A program made the translations under genes and the position numbers. The notes beneath the pieces are model-generated. The model had not been told where the DNA came from and ran no database searches. It worked only from the letters and a program-made list of their open reading frames with translations. From contig NZ_JARXOW010000001.1 of NCBI RefSeq assembly GCF_030182585.1, positions 434,001-498,000 of the forward strand: a stretch of 64,000 nucleotides of DNA, read 5' to 3'. Positions 54,128-64,000 of this stretch are shown here, one piece after another (the first letter of the stretch is position 1; every line of letters starts with the position of its first letter). The stretch comes from Pedobacter faecalis. GTDB taxonomy: Bacteria; Bacteroidota; Bacteroidia; Sphingobacteriales; Sphingobacteriaceae.

Positions 54128-56677
54128 ATGGCAGAAGATTTAGAAAATCAAGAAAACGACAAAGTAATAAGAATCGATATAGATGAACAGATGCGTTCGG
54201 CATACATTGATTATTCGATGTCTGTTATCGTATCAAGGGCGCTTCCTGATGTACGGGACGGTCTAAAGCCGGTTCATCGCCGCGTTCTGTATGGTATGTT
54301 GGATCTTGGATTAACGAACAATAAACCTTATAAAAAATCAGCACGTATTGTCGGAGAAGTGTTGGGTAAATATCACCCGCATGGCGACGCATCAGTATAT
54401 AATACTATGGTTAGGATGGCCCAGGACTGGAGCTTGCGCTATCTGATGGTAGAAGGACAGGGAAACTTTGGCTCAATCGACGGTGACTTTCCGGCGGCCA
54501 TGCGTTACACCGAGGCACGTTTTCAGAAGATTGCAGAAGAGATGCTTGCTGATATCAACAAGGATACGGTTGACTTTCAGTTAAACTTCGACGATTCCCT
54601 GCAGGAGCCAACAGTTTTGCCTTCTAAAGTTCCGAACCTGCTGATTAACGGATCATCTGGAATTGCTGTAGGTATGGCAACGAACATGCCGCCCCACAAC
54701 CTTACAGAATCTATTAATGCCACAATTGCTTATATAGACGATAACGACATCAGTATCGCTGATTTGATGAAGCACATTAAAGCTCCTGATTTTCCTACTG
54801 GAGCCATCATCTATGGTTACACAGGGGTACAGGAAGCTTTCGAAACAGGACGAGGCCGTATCGTGATGCGGGCAAAGGCCGAAATTGAATCGAATAAAGA
54901 CAGAGAGACTATTATTGTGACCGAAATACCTTATCAGGTAAACAAGGCACAAATGATTGAGCGTACGGCAGAACTTATAGGTGAAAAAAAGATAGAGGGA
55001 ATTTCGAATATCAAAGATGAGTCGAACAAGGACGGTATCCGGATTGTTTACGAAATAAAGCGTGATGCGAATGCCTCAATCGTCCTAAACAACCTATTTA
55101 AACAGACGGCCCTGCAAACCTCATTCAGCGTAAACAACATTGCGCTGGTAAATGGCAGGCCGCAACTGCTTAATCTGAAGGACCTGATTCGTCACTTCGT
55201 GGAGCACCGCCATGAAGTGGTTATCCGCCGGACTAAATTTGAGCTTGCCGAAGCAAAAAAGCGTGCGCACATATTGGAGGGTTTACTCATCGCCCTGGAT
55301 CATCTGGATGAGGTAATCAAGCTTATCCGTAACTCTGATACCCCTGAAGACGCCAGGACCGGCTTGATGGAGCAGTTCGGCCTTACAGATATCCAGGCGA
55401 GGGCTATATTGGACATGACATTACGTCGTCTGACAGGTCTGGAACGTGATAAGATCAAAGAGGAATACAATGAATTGATGAAAACCATCGATTATCTCCA
55501 GTCTATCCTGGATGATGAAGGTAAGCGGATGCAAATTATCAAAGACGAACTGACAGAAATGTCGGAAAAGTACGGGGATGAGCGACGGACAGAAATTATT
55601 CATGCAGCCGGCGATATGAGCATGGAAGACTTTATTGAGGATGAAGAAGTCGTCATAACGATATCCCACGAAGGCTACATTAAGCGCACACCTGCTACCG
55701 AGTACCGCACGCAGGGCCGTGGGGGCAAGGGTTCTAAAGGCAGCGATTCACGAAATGAAGACTTTATTGAACACCTGCTGATCGCTTCAAATCACAACTA
55801 CATGTTGTTTTTCACCGAAACCGGTCGCTGTTTCTGGCTAAGGGTATATGAGATACCTGAAGGCAGCAGACAAAGCAAGGGCCGCGCGATACAGAATATC
55901 ATCAATATTCCAAAAGAGGAAAAGATCAAGGCTTATATCAAGGTGAAAAACCTGAAAGATCAGGAATATCTGGAGAACAATTATATTATCATGTGTACCA
56001 AGAAGGGAACTATTAAGAAAACCTCTCTTGAAGCTTACTCACGTCCGCGGGTAAATGGTATAAATGCGATAAACATCAATGAGGGTGATCAGCTGCTCGA
56101 AGCCAGCCTTACGACCGGCACAAGCGAGATCGTGATGGCGTTGCGTTCCGGAAGGGCCATCAGGTTCAACGAATCAACTGTCAGACCAATGGGAAGAACG
56201 GCGACTGGTGTGCGCGGCGTAACGCTTGCTCATGATAAAGATGAGGTGGTTGGCATGATTGCTGTGGATAATCCTGATAGCACCGTACTTGTGGTCTCAG
56301 AAAAAGGTTATGGTAAACGTACTGATATAGATGATTATCGCGTTACTAACAGAGGCGGTAAGGGTGTTAAGACCATCAATATTACCGATAAGACCGGGGA
56401 TTTGGTTGCCATAAAGGCCGTTACAGATGCAGATGACCTGATGATTATTAACAGATCCGGTATTGTGATCAGGATAGTTGTAAGTGAACTAAGGGTGATG
56501 GGTCGTGCTACACAGGGCGTAAAGCTCATCAACCTGAAGGGAAATGATGAGATTGCATCTGTCGCACAGATTGAACATGAGGACGAGGAGGTTGAAGAGG
56601 GAGGTTCTGACGTTACGGAACAAGCGCCCGAAGACGATAACGCTAACAGCGACACTGAAACTAATGACGAGGAATAG
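54128..56677 (+). CDS. gyrA: DNA gyrase subunit A
   Basis: An 849-residue gyrase A, with the N-terminal cleavage domain (catalytic Tyr in [11 protein letters not shown]), coiled coil, and C-terminal beta-pinwheel; the GyrA box reads QGRGGKG rather than QRRGGKG. The quinolone region is [17 protein letters not shown]: Ala88 stands at the position of E. coli Ser83 and Asn92 at Asp87. The last 40 residues are an acidic tail ([20 protein letters not shown]). It introduces negative supercoils together with GyrB. A TPR protein gene follows after 32 bases. Confidence 0.98.
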   Translation: MAEDLENQENDKVIRIDIDEQMRSAYIDYSMSVIVSRALPDVRDGLKPVHRRVLYGMLDLGLTNNKPYKKSARIVGEVLGKYHPHGDASVYNTMVRMAQDWSLRYLMVEGQGNFGSIDGDFPAAMRYTEARFQKIAEEMLADINKDTVDFQLNFDDSLQEPTVLPSKVPNLLINGSSGIAVGMATNMPPHNLTESINATIAYIDDNDISIADLMKHIKAPDFPTGAIIYGYTGVQEAFETGRGRIVMRAKAEIESNKDRETIIVTEIPYQVNKAQMIERTAELIGEKKIEGISNIKDESNKDGIRIVYEIKRDANASIVLNNLFKQTALQTSFSVNNIALVNGRPQLLNLKDLIRHFVEHRHEVVIRRTKFELAEAKKRAHILEGLLIALDHLDEVIKLIRNSDTPEDARTGLMEQFGLTDIQARAILDMTLRRLTGLERDKIKEEYNELMKTIDYLQSILDDEGKRMQIIKDELTEMSEKYGDERRTEIIHAAGDMSMEDFIEDEEVVITISHEGYIKRTPATEYRTQGRGGKGSKGSDSRNEDFIEHLLIASNHNYMLFFTETGRCFWLRVYEIPEGSRQSKGRAIQNIINIPKEEKIKAYIKVKNLKDQEYLENNYIIMCTKKGTIKKTSLEAYSRPRVNGINAININEGDQLLEASLTTGTSEIVMALRSGRAIRFNESTVRPMGRTATGVRGVTLAHDKDEVVGMIAVDNPDSTVLVVSEKGYGKRTDIDDYRVTNRGGKGVKTINITDKTGDLVAIKAVTDADDLMIINRSGIVIRIVVSELRVMGRATQGVKLINLKGNDEIASVAQIEHEDEEVEEGGSDVTEQAPEDDNANSDTETNDEE

Positions 56678-56709
56678 ATAAATTAAACGTTGAACTAATA
56701 ATTAACAAA

Positions 56710-57783
56710 ATGAAGAAAATACTTTTAGTTTTACTTTGTGCAGGAGTAGCATCCATTGCAAATGCACAAAAAAATGAAGTAACTGCTGCAAAAAGTGCCT
56801 GGGTGCTTCTTGCCAACAGTGGCGCCAAAACTTTGCCGGAAACGCTTAAAATGATTGAAGACGGCTTGGCGCATACCGATAAGGCAATTGCTCACGAGAA
56901 AACAAAAGAAAATGCTGAAGCATGGTCTTACCGTGCACTTCTTGCGTCGCGCGCCGCGCTGATAGATACGCTTGATTTCGCTAACTCCAAAGCAAAGCAG
57001 ATTATCGCTGAAGAGGCCATTGAAAAAGCAACGACTTTTGATAAGAAAGGCGACGAGAAAGAGAACCTTCAGAACGCTAAGCTCAATATTGAGGACGCAG
57101 TAAGAAACCGAGGCGTTTTTGCTTATCGTAAAAAAGACCTCCCTACAGCACTTGAATCATTTAACGAGGTAACCAAGCGCAATCCGCAGGACACTTTTAT
57201 GTTCGTAAATGCTGCAGTAATTGCGAGAGAGCTAAAAAACTATCCCGAGGTTGCGCGGAATTATAAGGCAGCCATAGCGCTTAATCACCCAGAGAGTAAT
57301 ATTCTGTATAAAGATCTCATTGGCATTCAGTTTAGAGAGCTCAAAGACAGTGCGGCTGCAATCGCCTTGATTCAGGAAGCGTCAGCTAAATATCCAGAAG
57401 ACAGCGATCTGATCGGTATGGAAACTGATTACTATATGAAGAAAGGCGACATGGCAAAGTCTCAGGCGATGTTGACTAAGCTTATAGAAAAGAATCCCCA
57501 AAACGATACCTATCAGGTGATTATGGGCGACACTTACTTCAAACAGGCTACTGATATCCAAGATCAAAGGAATAAAGTTGATCCTAAGAAAGTGAAAGAA
57601 TTTAATGAGCTTGGCGTACAAATGAAGAAGTTGTTAGATCAGTCGTTGCCTTATTATAAGGCGGCTGTAGCAATTAACCCAAAGAATGAGATAGCGCTGG
57701 ATAAATTAAAGTCGATCTACTTCTTTAAGGATGACAAAGCCAATCTCGACGCGGTTCAAAAGCAAATAGATGCGTTGAAATAA
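56710..57783 (+). CDS. Exported TPR protein
   Basis: A 357-residue protein with a signal peptide (MKKILLVLLCAGVASIANAQ) and an array of TPR-like helix pairs (about 130-355; GVFAYRKKDLPTALESFNEV, YYMKKGDMAKSQAMLTKLIE, PYYKAAVAINPKNEIALDKL). It is probably a periplasmic scaffold. It lies 32 bases behind gyrA with no terminator between them, an arrangement I believe is common in Bacteroidota. A second, similar TPR gene follows after a terminator. Partners are unknown. Confidence 0.88.
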   Translation: MKKILLVLLCAGVASIANAQKNEVTAAKSAWVLLANSGAKTLPETLKMIEDGLAHTDKAIAHEKTKENAEAWSYRALLASRAALIDTLDFANSKAKQIIAEEAIEKATTFDKKGDEKENLQNAKLNIEDAVRNRGVFAYRKKDLPTALESFNEVTKRNPQDTFMFVNAAVIARELKNYPEVARNYKAAIALNHPESNILYKDLIGIQFRELKDSAAAIALIQEASAKYPEDSDLIGMETDYYMKKGDMAKSQAMLTKLIEKNPQNDTYQVIMGDTYFKQATDIQDQRNKVDPKKVKEFNELGVQMKKLLDQSLPYYKAAVAINPKNEIALDKLKSIYFFKDDKANLDAVQKQIDALK

Positions 57784-57804
57784 GACGTTAAAACATCAGA
57801 ATAT

Positions 57805-57834
57805 AAAGAGGGACGTTATTCCCTCTTTTTTTTT
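57805..57834 (+). terminator. Terminator between the two TPR genes
   Basis: AAAGAGGGA and TCCCTCTTT around CGTTAT followed by a run of T. It closes the gyrA-TPR unit. Confidence 0.85.
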
Positions 57835-57845
57835 AAATTTGTATT

Positions 57846-58994
57846 ATGAGTAAGCTATCATTTCTTCAGATTCTGTTAATATCATTGTTCGCTTCGGTTA
57901 CAGCATTCGGTCAGAGAAGCCAGGTTAAGATTGCGAGAAACAGTATAGGGAAATTACAGGTCGCCATTAACGCCAAGGAGGATGCTAAGAAGCAACTCAG
58001 CATACTAGGAGAGGGGATCAAGGCCAGTGAGGCGGCGCAGAATGATAGAAAAACAAAGAAGTGGCCGGAGACATGGGCAATTAAGGCTTATCTTAGTTCC
58101 TATATTTCTATCATAGATACAGACGAAGGCAACGCAGAACGTTATTATACGATCGCAAATGAGGCGATTGATTCTGCAAGACGACTCGATAAATTCCAAG
58201 CCAATTCCAGACTGATCGATGCGGCAATATATAACGTGAACATCAGGAAGCAGAATAAAGCGGCGGTTGCATTCTCAAATAATGACTTCTCTACGGCGTA
58301 TAAAATGCTGAAAGAAGTCAGTGACTTTTTTCCGAAAGATACTGCGCTTGCTATTAATACAGCTATAGCCGCACAAAACGTGCAAGATTATGATAATGCG
58401 CTGGTATATTACAAACGAGCAAAGGAAAACGGCGTTCGCAATCCCTTGCTTTTCCAAAACCTGGCCAGAATTTACACCTCAAAATTTGAGAACGAGCTGG
58501 CTATCCGTACGTTAGAAGATGGACTCAGAATGAATCCACACGATCAGGGACTCACAAGTAATTATATCAATACTTTACTTGACAATGAGCGCTACGCAAC
58601 GGCCATAAAAGTCATTGAATCCACGTTGAAAGCAGATACCAAAAATAAACTGCTGTACTTCCTTTACGGATACCTCCATCAGAATAACAAGAATTTCAGC
58701 ACGGCGGAACTAGCATATAACAGAGCGCTTGAACTGGACGAAAATTATTTCGATGCCTTATACCAAATCGGTCTCGCATACATACAGTCTGCGAACGAAG
58801 CGCTTAAAACGTCGGCAGCTGATAAAAATCAACAATTTGCATCACTAATCAATCGCGCAGAAGTTTCTCTGTTGCAGGCGCATGAGATCAATCAAAACGA
58901 CAGAGCTACCGTACAGTTGCTAATGGACATTTATTCCAGGAAAAATCGCCTAGACAGAGTGCAGGAGTTAAAGTCTAAGCTGGAAGAATTCTAA
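57846..58994 (+). CDS. Exported TPR protein, paralogue of its upstream neighbour
   Basis: A 382-residue protein with a signal peptide (LQILLISLFASVTAFGQ) and TPR-type helices (AVAFSNNDFSTAYKMLKEVS, QDYDNALVYYKRAKENG, NFSTAELAYNRALELDENYF, AEVSLLQAHEINQNDRATVQ). Length, position of the repeats and the N-terminal half resemble the preceding TPR protein, suggesting tandem duplication. It starts 12 bases after a terminator, so it probably has its own promoter. No partner is evident. Confidence 0.85.
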   Translation: MSKLSFLQILLISLFASVTAFGQRSQVKIARNSIGKLQVAINAKEDAKKQLSILGEGIKASEAAQNDRKTKKWPETWAIKAYLSSYISIIDTDEGNAERYYTIANEAIDSARRLDKFQANSRLIDAAIYNVNIRKQNKAAVAFSNNDFSTAYKMLKEVSDFFPKDTALAINTAIAAQNVQDYDNALVYYKRAKENGVRNPLLFQNLARIYTSKFENELAIRTLEDGLRMNPHDQGLTSNYINTLLDNERYATAIKVIESTLKADTKNKLLYFLYGYLHQNNKNFSTAELAYNRALELDENYFDALYQIGLAYIQSANEALKTSAADKNQQFASLINRAEVSLLQAHEINQNDRATVQLLMDIYSRKNRLDRVQELKSKLEEF

Positions 58995-59056
58995 GCATAG
59001 CGGATACGTTAGTTAACATAATATAAATTATGGCCTAATAGTTATTAAAGACGTTC

Positions 59057-61213
59057 ATGCTGAATCGCCCAATCCGTAGTATTCACGACTTTCTGCTTAG
59101 CACATACTTTGCAGACGGATTGCGGATTTCCTTTGGCGTGCTTTGCCCGCCGCTTATTCTCGCACAGTTTGGCATGCTGCAGTACGGCATCACATTATCA
59201 CTGGGCGCGTTATGTGTGAGTATTACAGATTCGCCCGGACCAATCGTTCATCGTCGCAATGCGATGCTCGTAACTACGGGACTCATCACGATCATATCCG
59301 TAATCGTCGGGCTGACCAATAAAAACGATTACTTTATAGGTGCTGTGCTGACCCTGTGCAGTTTCGTATTTTCTATGTTTTTCCTGTATGGACTAAGAGC
59401 TGCATCTGTTGGCACGGCGGCGCTGATCGTCATGGTGTTGAGCATCGACGACGTGAGGCCCTGGCAAGACGTGCTATTTTATGCTTTATTGGTGTTTCTC
59501 GGTAGCATCTGGTATACCATGCTCAGCTACCTCTTTTATAAGCTACGACCATATCGGCTGGTTCAGCAGAGTTTGAGCGAGTGTATCCATGAAATTAGTG
59601 ATTTCCTTCGCGCCAAAGCTAAATTTTACAGAGAAAATACGGACTACGACCAGGCCTACGCAGAACTTTTAAAACTTCAGGTCCAGGTACATGAAAAGCA
59701 GGATGCGGTTCGGGAAGTTCTATTTAAGACCCGCGAAATTGTGCGTGAATCGACTCCGGAAGGCCGGTTTTTATTGCTTGTATTTGTAGACATCGTTGAC
59801 TTGTTTGAGCAGATCATGTCGACATATTACAACTACAAACGGCTGCATGAACAGTTCGATCCGTCCGGAATCCTCAGCCATTACGAAAAGGTTATTATAA
59901 AAATTGCGGACGAACTGGACGATATAGGATTTGCGCTCGTTGCCGGAAATACCCCTCACCTGCCCTCAGATCTTGATAAGGACGTCGAAATGCTAAAAGC
60001 TGAAATTGTAAAGCTTGAGACCGACAAGTCGGGTGCTAACTATACCACGCTCGGCATCATTGCCCTTAAAAATATTGAGGTCAATATTGAGAACATCCTG
60101 TCAAGGCTGAAAACCATAAATGGATATTTCAATAAAGCCAAAAAGAAGAGCCTAACAACACGCAATATAAATGTCGACAAGTTCGTGACCCGGCAAAGCT
60201 TCGATACGGATCTGCTCTGGGAAAACCTTACGTTCAGGTCATCAACCTTCCGGCACTCCTTACGTGTTGCTATCGTTATGCTGATCGGCTTTGTCGTTGC
60301 AAAATCATTAAACTTTTCTCATAGCTATTGGATACTCCTCACCATACTTGTGATCTCAAAACCTGGATTCAGTCTTACAAAACAACGCAATTATGAAAGA
60401 CTGGTCGGCACAATCGCCGGATCATTTGCCGGCATGGGCATCCTTATATACATCCAGGATAAGAACGCCCTCTTTGCCATTCTGCTGATATGTATGATCG
60501 GATCTTATAGTTTTCAGCGCAAAAATTATGTGGTCAGCGTATTGTTTATGACGCCATATATCTTGGTACTCTTTGATTTCCTCGGTATCGGAGGCTTGTC
60601 TGCCGCGCGCGAACGTATCTACGACACCTTGATTGGCTCTGGCATTGCACTAATCGCCAGCTACTCCCTGTTTCCAAACTGGGAACACGAAAAACTAAAA
60701 GAAGCACTCCAGGAAACCCTGCAGGCCAATATGAAATATTTCGAAGAGGTTGTTTTATTGTATTCAGGTCCGCTGGGCGACCTCACCAATTATAAAGTGG
60801 CGCGCAAACAGGTTTACGTAACTACGGCCAACCTGGCCTCACTTTTTCAGCGGATGTTCTCAGAGCCAAAAAGCAAGCAGGTAATTATGAAAGAACTGCA
60901 TCAATTTACCGCCCTAAACCATCAGCTGTCGTCCTATATCGCTACCTTGTCCCTGTATGTTAAAGAACACAACTTTACAGGGATTGATCTTGAAGAACTT
61001 AAGCCCGTCATCCAAAACACCCAATACCTCTTTAAACAGACTATCGAAATCCTGCAGCACAATACCGGGCAAGTAAACAATGTACCCTTAATCAGACGCT
61101 CAAGTAAAGATGGCGAAATTCAAACCGCTCAGATGGTCATATCTGAGCAGTTCGACCTGACGCAAAAAGTAGCTTACGATATTTATAAGCTATGCGAGCG
61201 CATCAAGTTGTAG
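59057..61213 (+). CDS. FUSC/YccS-family membrane protein
   Basis: A 718-residue inner-membrane protein with two clusters of helices (about 18-165 and 405-545) separated by a long helical cytoplasmic part (about 175-395), and a second cytoplasmic tail (545-718). Motifs such as [20 protein letters not shown] and [20 protein letters not shown] are typical of the FUSC family (aromatic acid or aryl polyene exporter-like). Substrate unknown. Its last 24 bases overlap the end of bioB on the other strand. Confidence 0.9.
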   Translation: MLNRPIRSIHDFLLSTYFADGLRISFGVLCPPLILAQFGMLQYGITLSLGALCVSITDSPGPIVHRRNAMLVTTGLITIISVIVGLTNKNDYFIGAVLTLCSFVFSMFFLYGLRAASVGTAALIVMVLSIDDVRPWQDVLFYALLVFLGSIWYTMLSYLFYKLRPYRLVQQSLSECIHEISDFLRAKAKFYRENTDYDQAYAELLKLQVQVHEKQDAVREVLFKTREIVRESTPEGRFLLLVFVDIVDLFEQIMSTYYNYKRLHEQFDPSGILSHYEKVIIKIADELDDIGFALVAGNTPHLPSDLDKDVEMLKAEIVKLETDKSGANYTTLGIIALKNIEVNIENILSRLKTINGYFNKAKKKSLTTRNINVDKFVTRQSFDTDLLWENLTFRSSTFRHSLRVAIVMLIGFVVAKSLNFSHSYWILLTILVISKPGFSLTKQRNYERLVGTIAGSFAGMGILIYIQDKNALFAILLICMIGSYSFQRKNYVVSVLFMTPYILVLFDFLGIGGLSAARERIYDTLIGSGIALIASYSLFPNWEHEKLKEALQETLQANMKYFEEVVLLYSGPLGDLTNYKVARKQVYVTTANLASLFQRMFSEPKSKQVIMKELHQFTALNHQLSSYIATLSLYVKEHNFTGIDLEELKPVIQNTQYLFKQTIEILQHNTGQVNNVPLIRRSSKDGEIQTAQMVISEQFDLTQKVAYDIYKLCERIKL

Positions 61214-62197
61214 CTTTTCTGTATTTGCAGGCCTGCCCTTTTTAAAGGCCTCTCTTGTTTTTAGGCCAAGTAACTCGAACATAGCCACATCATCAATAAA
61301 AGCAGGGTTTGGAGTAGTCAGCAATTTATCGCCCGCAAAAATCGAATTGGCACCAGCCATAAAACAAAACGCCTGTTCCAGCGTGCTCATCTCATTTCTG
61401 CCAGCCGATAGGCGAACAACAGAATTTGGCATTACGATACGCGCAGTCGCTATCATCCTCACCATATCCCATATCGGCACACGCGGCTGATCCTCGAGTG
61501 GCGTACCCTTTACAGGTACCAATGCGTTAACCGGAACAGATTCCGGATGAACATCCATGTTTGCCAGGGTATGCAACATTGACACCCTATCCTCCACAGT
61601 TTCACCCAATCCAATGATACCTCCGCTGCACACAGTCAGTTTCGCCTTACGCACATTTTTAATAGTGTTCAGACGATCATCATAAGTACGCGTAGAAATG
61701 ATCCGCTTATAATCATCCTCAGACGTATCCAAATTATGGTTATACGCATACAACCCTGCATCGGCCAATCGCTGTGCCTGGCTTTCAGAAAGCATACCTA
61801 AGGTACAGCACACCTCCATGTCCATGTCATTAACCGCTTTCACCATCTCAATTACGCGGTCAAAATCCCGGTTATCACGAACCTCGCGCCATGCCGCACC
61901 CATGCACAACCTTGACGCACCACCCTCCTTAGCTTTAACAGCAGCACTCACCACCTGGCTCACCTGCATTAAAGGCTGAACCTGCAGATCAGTATGATAA
62001 CGTGCCGCCTGCGGACAATAAGCACAGTCCTCCGCACATCCGCCAGTCTTAATGGATATCAACGAACTGATCTGCACTTCGTTATAGTCCTGATTTTCGC
62101 GATGAATGGTAGCTGCTTCATAAATCAAATCCAGCAGAGGCTTATGATATATAGACGATATCTCATCTTTCGTCCAGTCGTGTTTTGTGGGTTGCAT
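61190..62197 (-). CDS. bioB: Biotin synthase
   Basis: A 335-residue radical SAM enzyme inserting sulfur into dethiobiotin. The SAM cluster is [17 protein letters not shown], and the auxiliary cluster Cys residues and the Arg appear in [18 protein letters not shown] and [10 protein letters not shown]. It follows mgtE by 12 bases, so it is read from the corA-mgtE transcript. No other bio gene is in the window. Confidence 0.98.
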   Translation of the reverse strand: MQPTKHDWTKDEISSIYHKPLLDLIYEAATIHRENQDYNEVQISSLISIKTGGCAEDCAYCPQAARYHTDLQVQPLMQVSQVVSAAVKAKEGGASRLCMGAAWREVRDNRDFDRVIEMVKAVNDMDMEVCCTLGMLSESQAQRLADAGLYAYNHNLDTSEDDYKRIISTRTYDDRLNTIKNVRKAKLTVCSGGIIGLGETVEDRVSMLHTLANMDVHPESVPVNALVPVKGTPLEDQPRVPIWDMVRMIATARIVMPNSVVRLSAGRNEMSTLEQAFCFMAGANSIFAGDKLLTTPNPAFIDDVAMFELLGLKTREAFKKGRPANTEKLQLDALA

Positions 62198-62209
62198 ATA
62201 AATAATTAG

Positions 62210-63559
62210 TTAAAGTAAAAGTTTGCTCGCCAAACCAAGCAGCAGCAAAAATCCGAAAACATCTGTAAAAGTTGTAATAATAATTGAAGAAGCAATGGCC
62301 GGATCAATCCCAATTCGCTTTAAAAACAAAGGAATGCCCGTACCCGTCACAGCCGCTATCATCAGATTGCCGATCATCGCAAAAAAGATTACCAGGCCGA
62401 GCATCGGATTTGCATCGAAATACAATGCGAAAATAAATACGATCAAGCCAGTTACGGCCCCGTTTATTAAACCTACGGTAAACTCCTTCAATACCGCGCG
62501 GTAAGCCTGATTGTCCGTTAAATCATAAAGGGAAATCCGCCGTACCGTAACAGCAAGCGCCTGGGTGGCCGCATTCCCGCCCATACCGGCAATAATGGTC
62601 ATATAGGCCGATAGCACCGGTATGCGGTTAAGCGTTGGTTCATAATGCCTGATCACGCCGGAAGCAAGAAATGCAGTACCAAGGTTCACAATTAACCAGG
62701 GTAAGCGCGACTTCACAGCCTCCACCCAGTTACCCGACAGCTCCTCATCCTCAGAAACCCCGGATATCTTAAGGATATCCTCCGTGTTTTCTTCCTCCAG
62801 TACGTCAATCACATCATCAAAAGTTACCCTGCCCAGCAGCTTCATGTCACTGTCAAGCACCGGTATACTCGTGATGTTATATTGCGAAATCAGTCTCGCT
62901 ACCTCCTCCTGGTCCGTATCCGGATGCACCCAGGCCACCTCTGCCCTTACAAGTTCCGTGATCTTTACATTGCCCTTGGATCTGATGATATCCTCCAGCG
63001 ACACAACGCCCTGGAAAACATTGGCATCATCTATCACGTACACAGTATAAAACTCCTCAATTTCTTCACTTTGCCGGATGATCTCGTCGATAGCATCCTT
63101 CTTCATCATGTTCACATTAATACGGATAAACTCCGTATTCATCAAACCACCGGCCGTCTCATCGTCGTAGCTCAGCAGGTTCCGGATATGAGAAGCATCA
63201 TCTTCGTCCAGTTCCTCCAGTATCTCCAGTTGTTCGTGCGCTTCCAGTTGAGACAGAATATCCGTCGCATCATCATAATCGAGCTCTTCAACCACCTCGG
63301 CACGCTTTTCCGGATCCATCTGCAACAATAGTTCCTCCGGATGCGCCTCTTCAGTCATTTCCGAAAGCACCTCGGAAGCCGTTTCTACAGGAAGTAAATT
63401 GATAATACGCTGCCTGTCATGGGGCTGCAGACTAGCGAAAAGAATGGCAATCTCCGAGGCATGATATTCAGCCAGAACAGCCGAAAGCTGCTCATCGCTG
63501 GCGCTTAAGGCAGCCTTTATCTTGGAGATATCACGCTTATCCAGTTCAAATGATTGCAC
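62210..63559 (-). CDS. mgtE: MgtE-type magnesium transporter
   Basis: A 449-residue Mg2+ channel. The N-terminal helical domain (about 1-130) and two CBS domains (about 135-255; TDQEEVARLISQYNITSIPV) sense cytoplasmic Mg2+; five membrane helices occupy about 285-449, with GMGGNAATQALAVTVRRI and PAIASSIIITTFTDVFGF. In the latter the common Gly-Pro is replaced by Ser-Ile. It lies 25 bases after corA and 12 bases before bioB. Confidence 0.95.
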   Translation of the reverse strand: MQSFELDKRDISKIKAALSASDEQLSAVLAEYHASEIAILFASLQPHDRQRIINLLPVETASEVLSEMTEEAHPEELLLQMDPEKRAEVVEELDYDDATDILSQLEAHEQLEILEELDEDDASHIRNLLSYDDETAGGLMNTEFIRINVNMMKKDAIDEIIRQSEEIEEFYTVYVIDDANVFQGVVSLEDIIRSKGNVKITELVRAEVAWVHPDTDQEEVARLISQYNITSIPVLDSDMKLLGRVTFDDVIDVLEEENTEDILKISGVSEDEELSGNWVEAVKSRLPWLIVNLGTAFLASGVIRHYEPTLNRIPVLSAYMTIIAGMGGNAATQALAVTVRRISLYDLTDNQAYRAVLKEFTVGLINGAVTGLIVFIFALYFDANPMLGLVIFFAMIGNLMIAAVTGTGIPLFLKRIGIDPAIASSIIITTFTDVFGFLLLLGLASKLLL

Positions 63560-63584
63560 GGCACTAAGGTAATAATAATAGCCC

Positions 63585-64000
63585 CTATTTAAACCATCCC
63601 TTTTTCCAGAAATATATAACCTGAACTACCGCAATAAACGCCATTACTGCAATCGTATACACGTAACCGTGGGCCTCATATAATTCCGGCATATTACCCG
63701 GAAGCTCCTTGCCGGTCGCCGGATCTACCCGGGCAAAATTCATCCCGTAAATGCCCGCTATAAAAGTCAGCGGAATAAAGATGGACGAAATAATCGTTAG
63801 CACCTTCATAATCTCGTTCATCCGGTTGCTAATGATCGATAGATACATATCAATATTACTCACCGAGATCTCCTTCAGCGAATCAACAATATCAATAAGC
63901 TGAATACAGTGATCGTAAGCATCCTTCACATAGGTCTTTGTCTGATTCGGGATCCTCGGACTGTCACTGCGTAGAATATCGTTCAATTTGTCGCGCTCCG
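63585..64000 (-). CDS. corA: CorA-type magnesium transporter, C-terminal part
   Basis: The frame is open to the right edge, so the N-terminal part lies outside; at least 138 residues are visible. The end of the long stalk helix (RMNEIMKVLTIISSIFIPLT), the selectivity motif YGMNF after the first membrane helix, and the second helix (VYTIAVMAFIAVVQVIYFWK) identify a CorA-family Mg2+/Co2+ channel. It is the gene upstream of mgtE on the same strand, a second Mg2+ transporter of unrelated fold. Confidence 0.93.
   Translation of the reverse strand, partial: ERDKLNDILRSDSPRIPNQTKTYVKDAYDHCIQLIDIVDSLKEISVSNIDMYLSIISNRMNEIMKVLTIISSIFIPLTFIAGIYGMNFARVDPATGKELPGNMPELYEAHGYVYTIAVMAFIAVVQVIYFWKKGWFK

Overview
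The window looks like a chromosomal segment of a Bacteroidota bacterium of the Sphingobacteriaceae type (Pedobacter or a close relative). The evidence is a SusC/SusD pair with a FecR anti-sigma factor and ECF sigma factor, two GH92 alpha-mannosidase-type enzymes, a DUF6266 gene, Bacteroidota-type promoters (TAnnTTTG at -7) in front of several genes, and the scarcity of purine-rich ribosome binding sites. The genus is inferred from protein flavour, not proven. Both edges cut genes: a TonB-dependent receptor on the left and a CorA transporter on the right. I see no insertion sequence, integrase, phage gene, CRISPR array or rRNA operon.

Layout. 1-3.6 kb: metal or siderophore uptake operon (TonB receptor, PepSY membrane protein, DUF4198 secreted protein) closed by a terminator. 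3.6-7.5 kb: a small acidic protein, then acetate metabolism (pta-ackA, minus strand) and a small membrane protein. 7.6-12.5 kb: an AbiV/HEPN-like protein, a second small acidic protein, and a GntR regulator divergent from a GH92 hydrolase with a methyltransferase behind it. 12.6-16.4 kb: tRNA-Lys, then a minus-strand signalling operon (full PAS histidine kinase, single-domain response regulator, and a PAS protein that ends after the dimerisation/H-box helices). 16.6-25 kb: a sigma/FecR/SusC/SusD/TlpA-like nutrient uptake locus. 25-33.3 kb: katG, a baeRF-type release-factor relative, DUF6266, an SDR, an AraC regulator, a double VOC protein and a second PAS/DHp-only protein. 33.4-37.1 kb: second GH92, a GmhB-like phosphatase, a transaldolase and the SRP RNA gene. 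37.4-43.4 kb: glutamate synthase gltBD. 43.5-51.7 kb: an outer-membrane-like protein, a phosphoesterase lipoprotein, trmH-type methyltransferase, galK/galM, TauE/SafE, MATE, an AlbA_2 protein, a hotdog protein and a small lipoprotein with a likely frameshift in its signal peptide. 51.8-64 kb: MFS, hemF, gyrA with two TPR proteins, FUSC, and corA-mgtE-bioB.

How it works together. Much of the window is housekeeping metabolism (acetate, glutamate, galactose, haem, biotin, Mg2+, SRP RNA, gyrase) mixed with typical glycan and nutrient acquisition modules. The most unusual signals are: two PAS proteins whose C-termini stop exactly 54 residues from the H-box His and have lost the acidic residue after it; four TAATAGGGT-type repeats spaced exactly 11 bp apart upstream of the DUF6266 gene; a 9-bp inverted repeat wrapped around the two candidate start codons of the ECF sigma gene; non-standard residues at both quinolone-contact positions of GyrA; and the one-base homopolymer defect in the small lipoprotein gene. 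I found no convincing complete new multi-gene defence or mobile system. Database searches, structure prediction and structure-based statistics could not be run here, so family names rest on reading the protein sequences.
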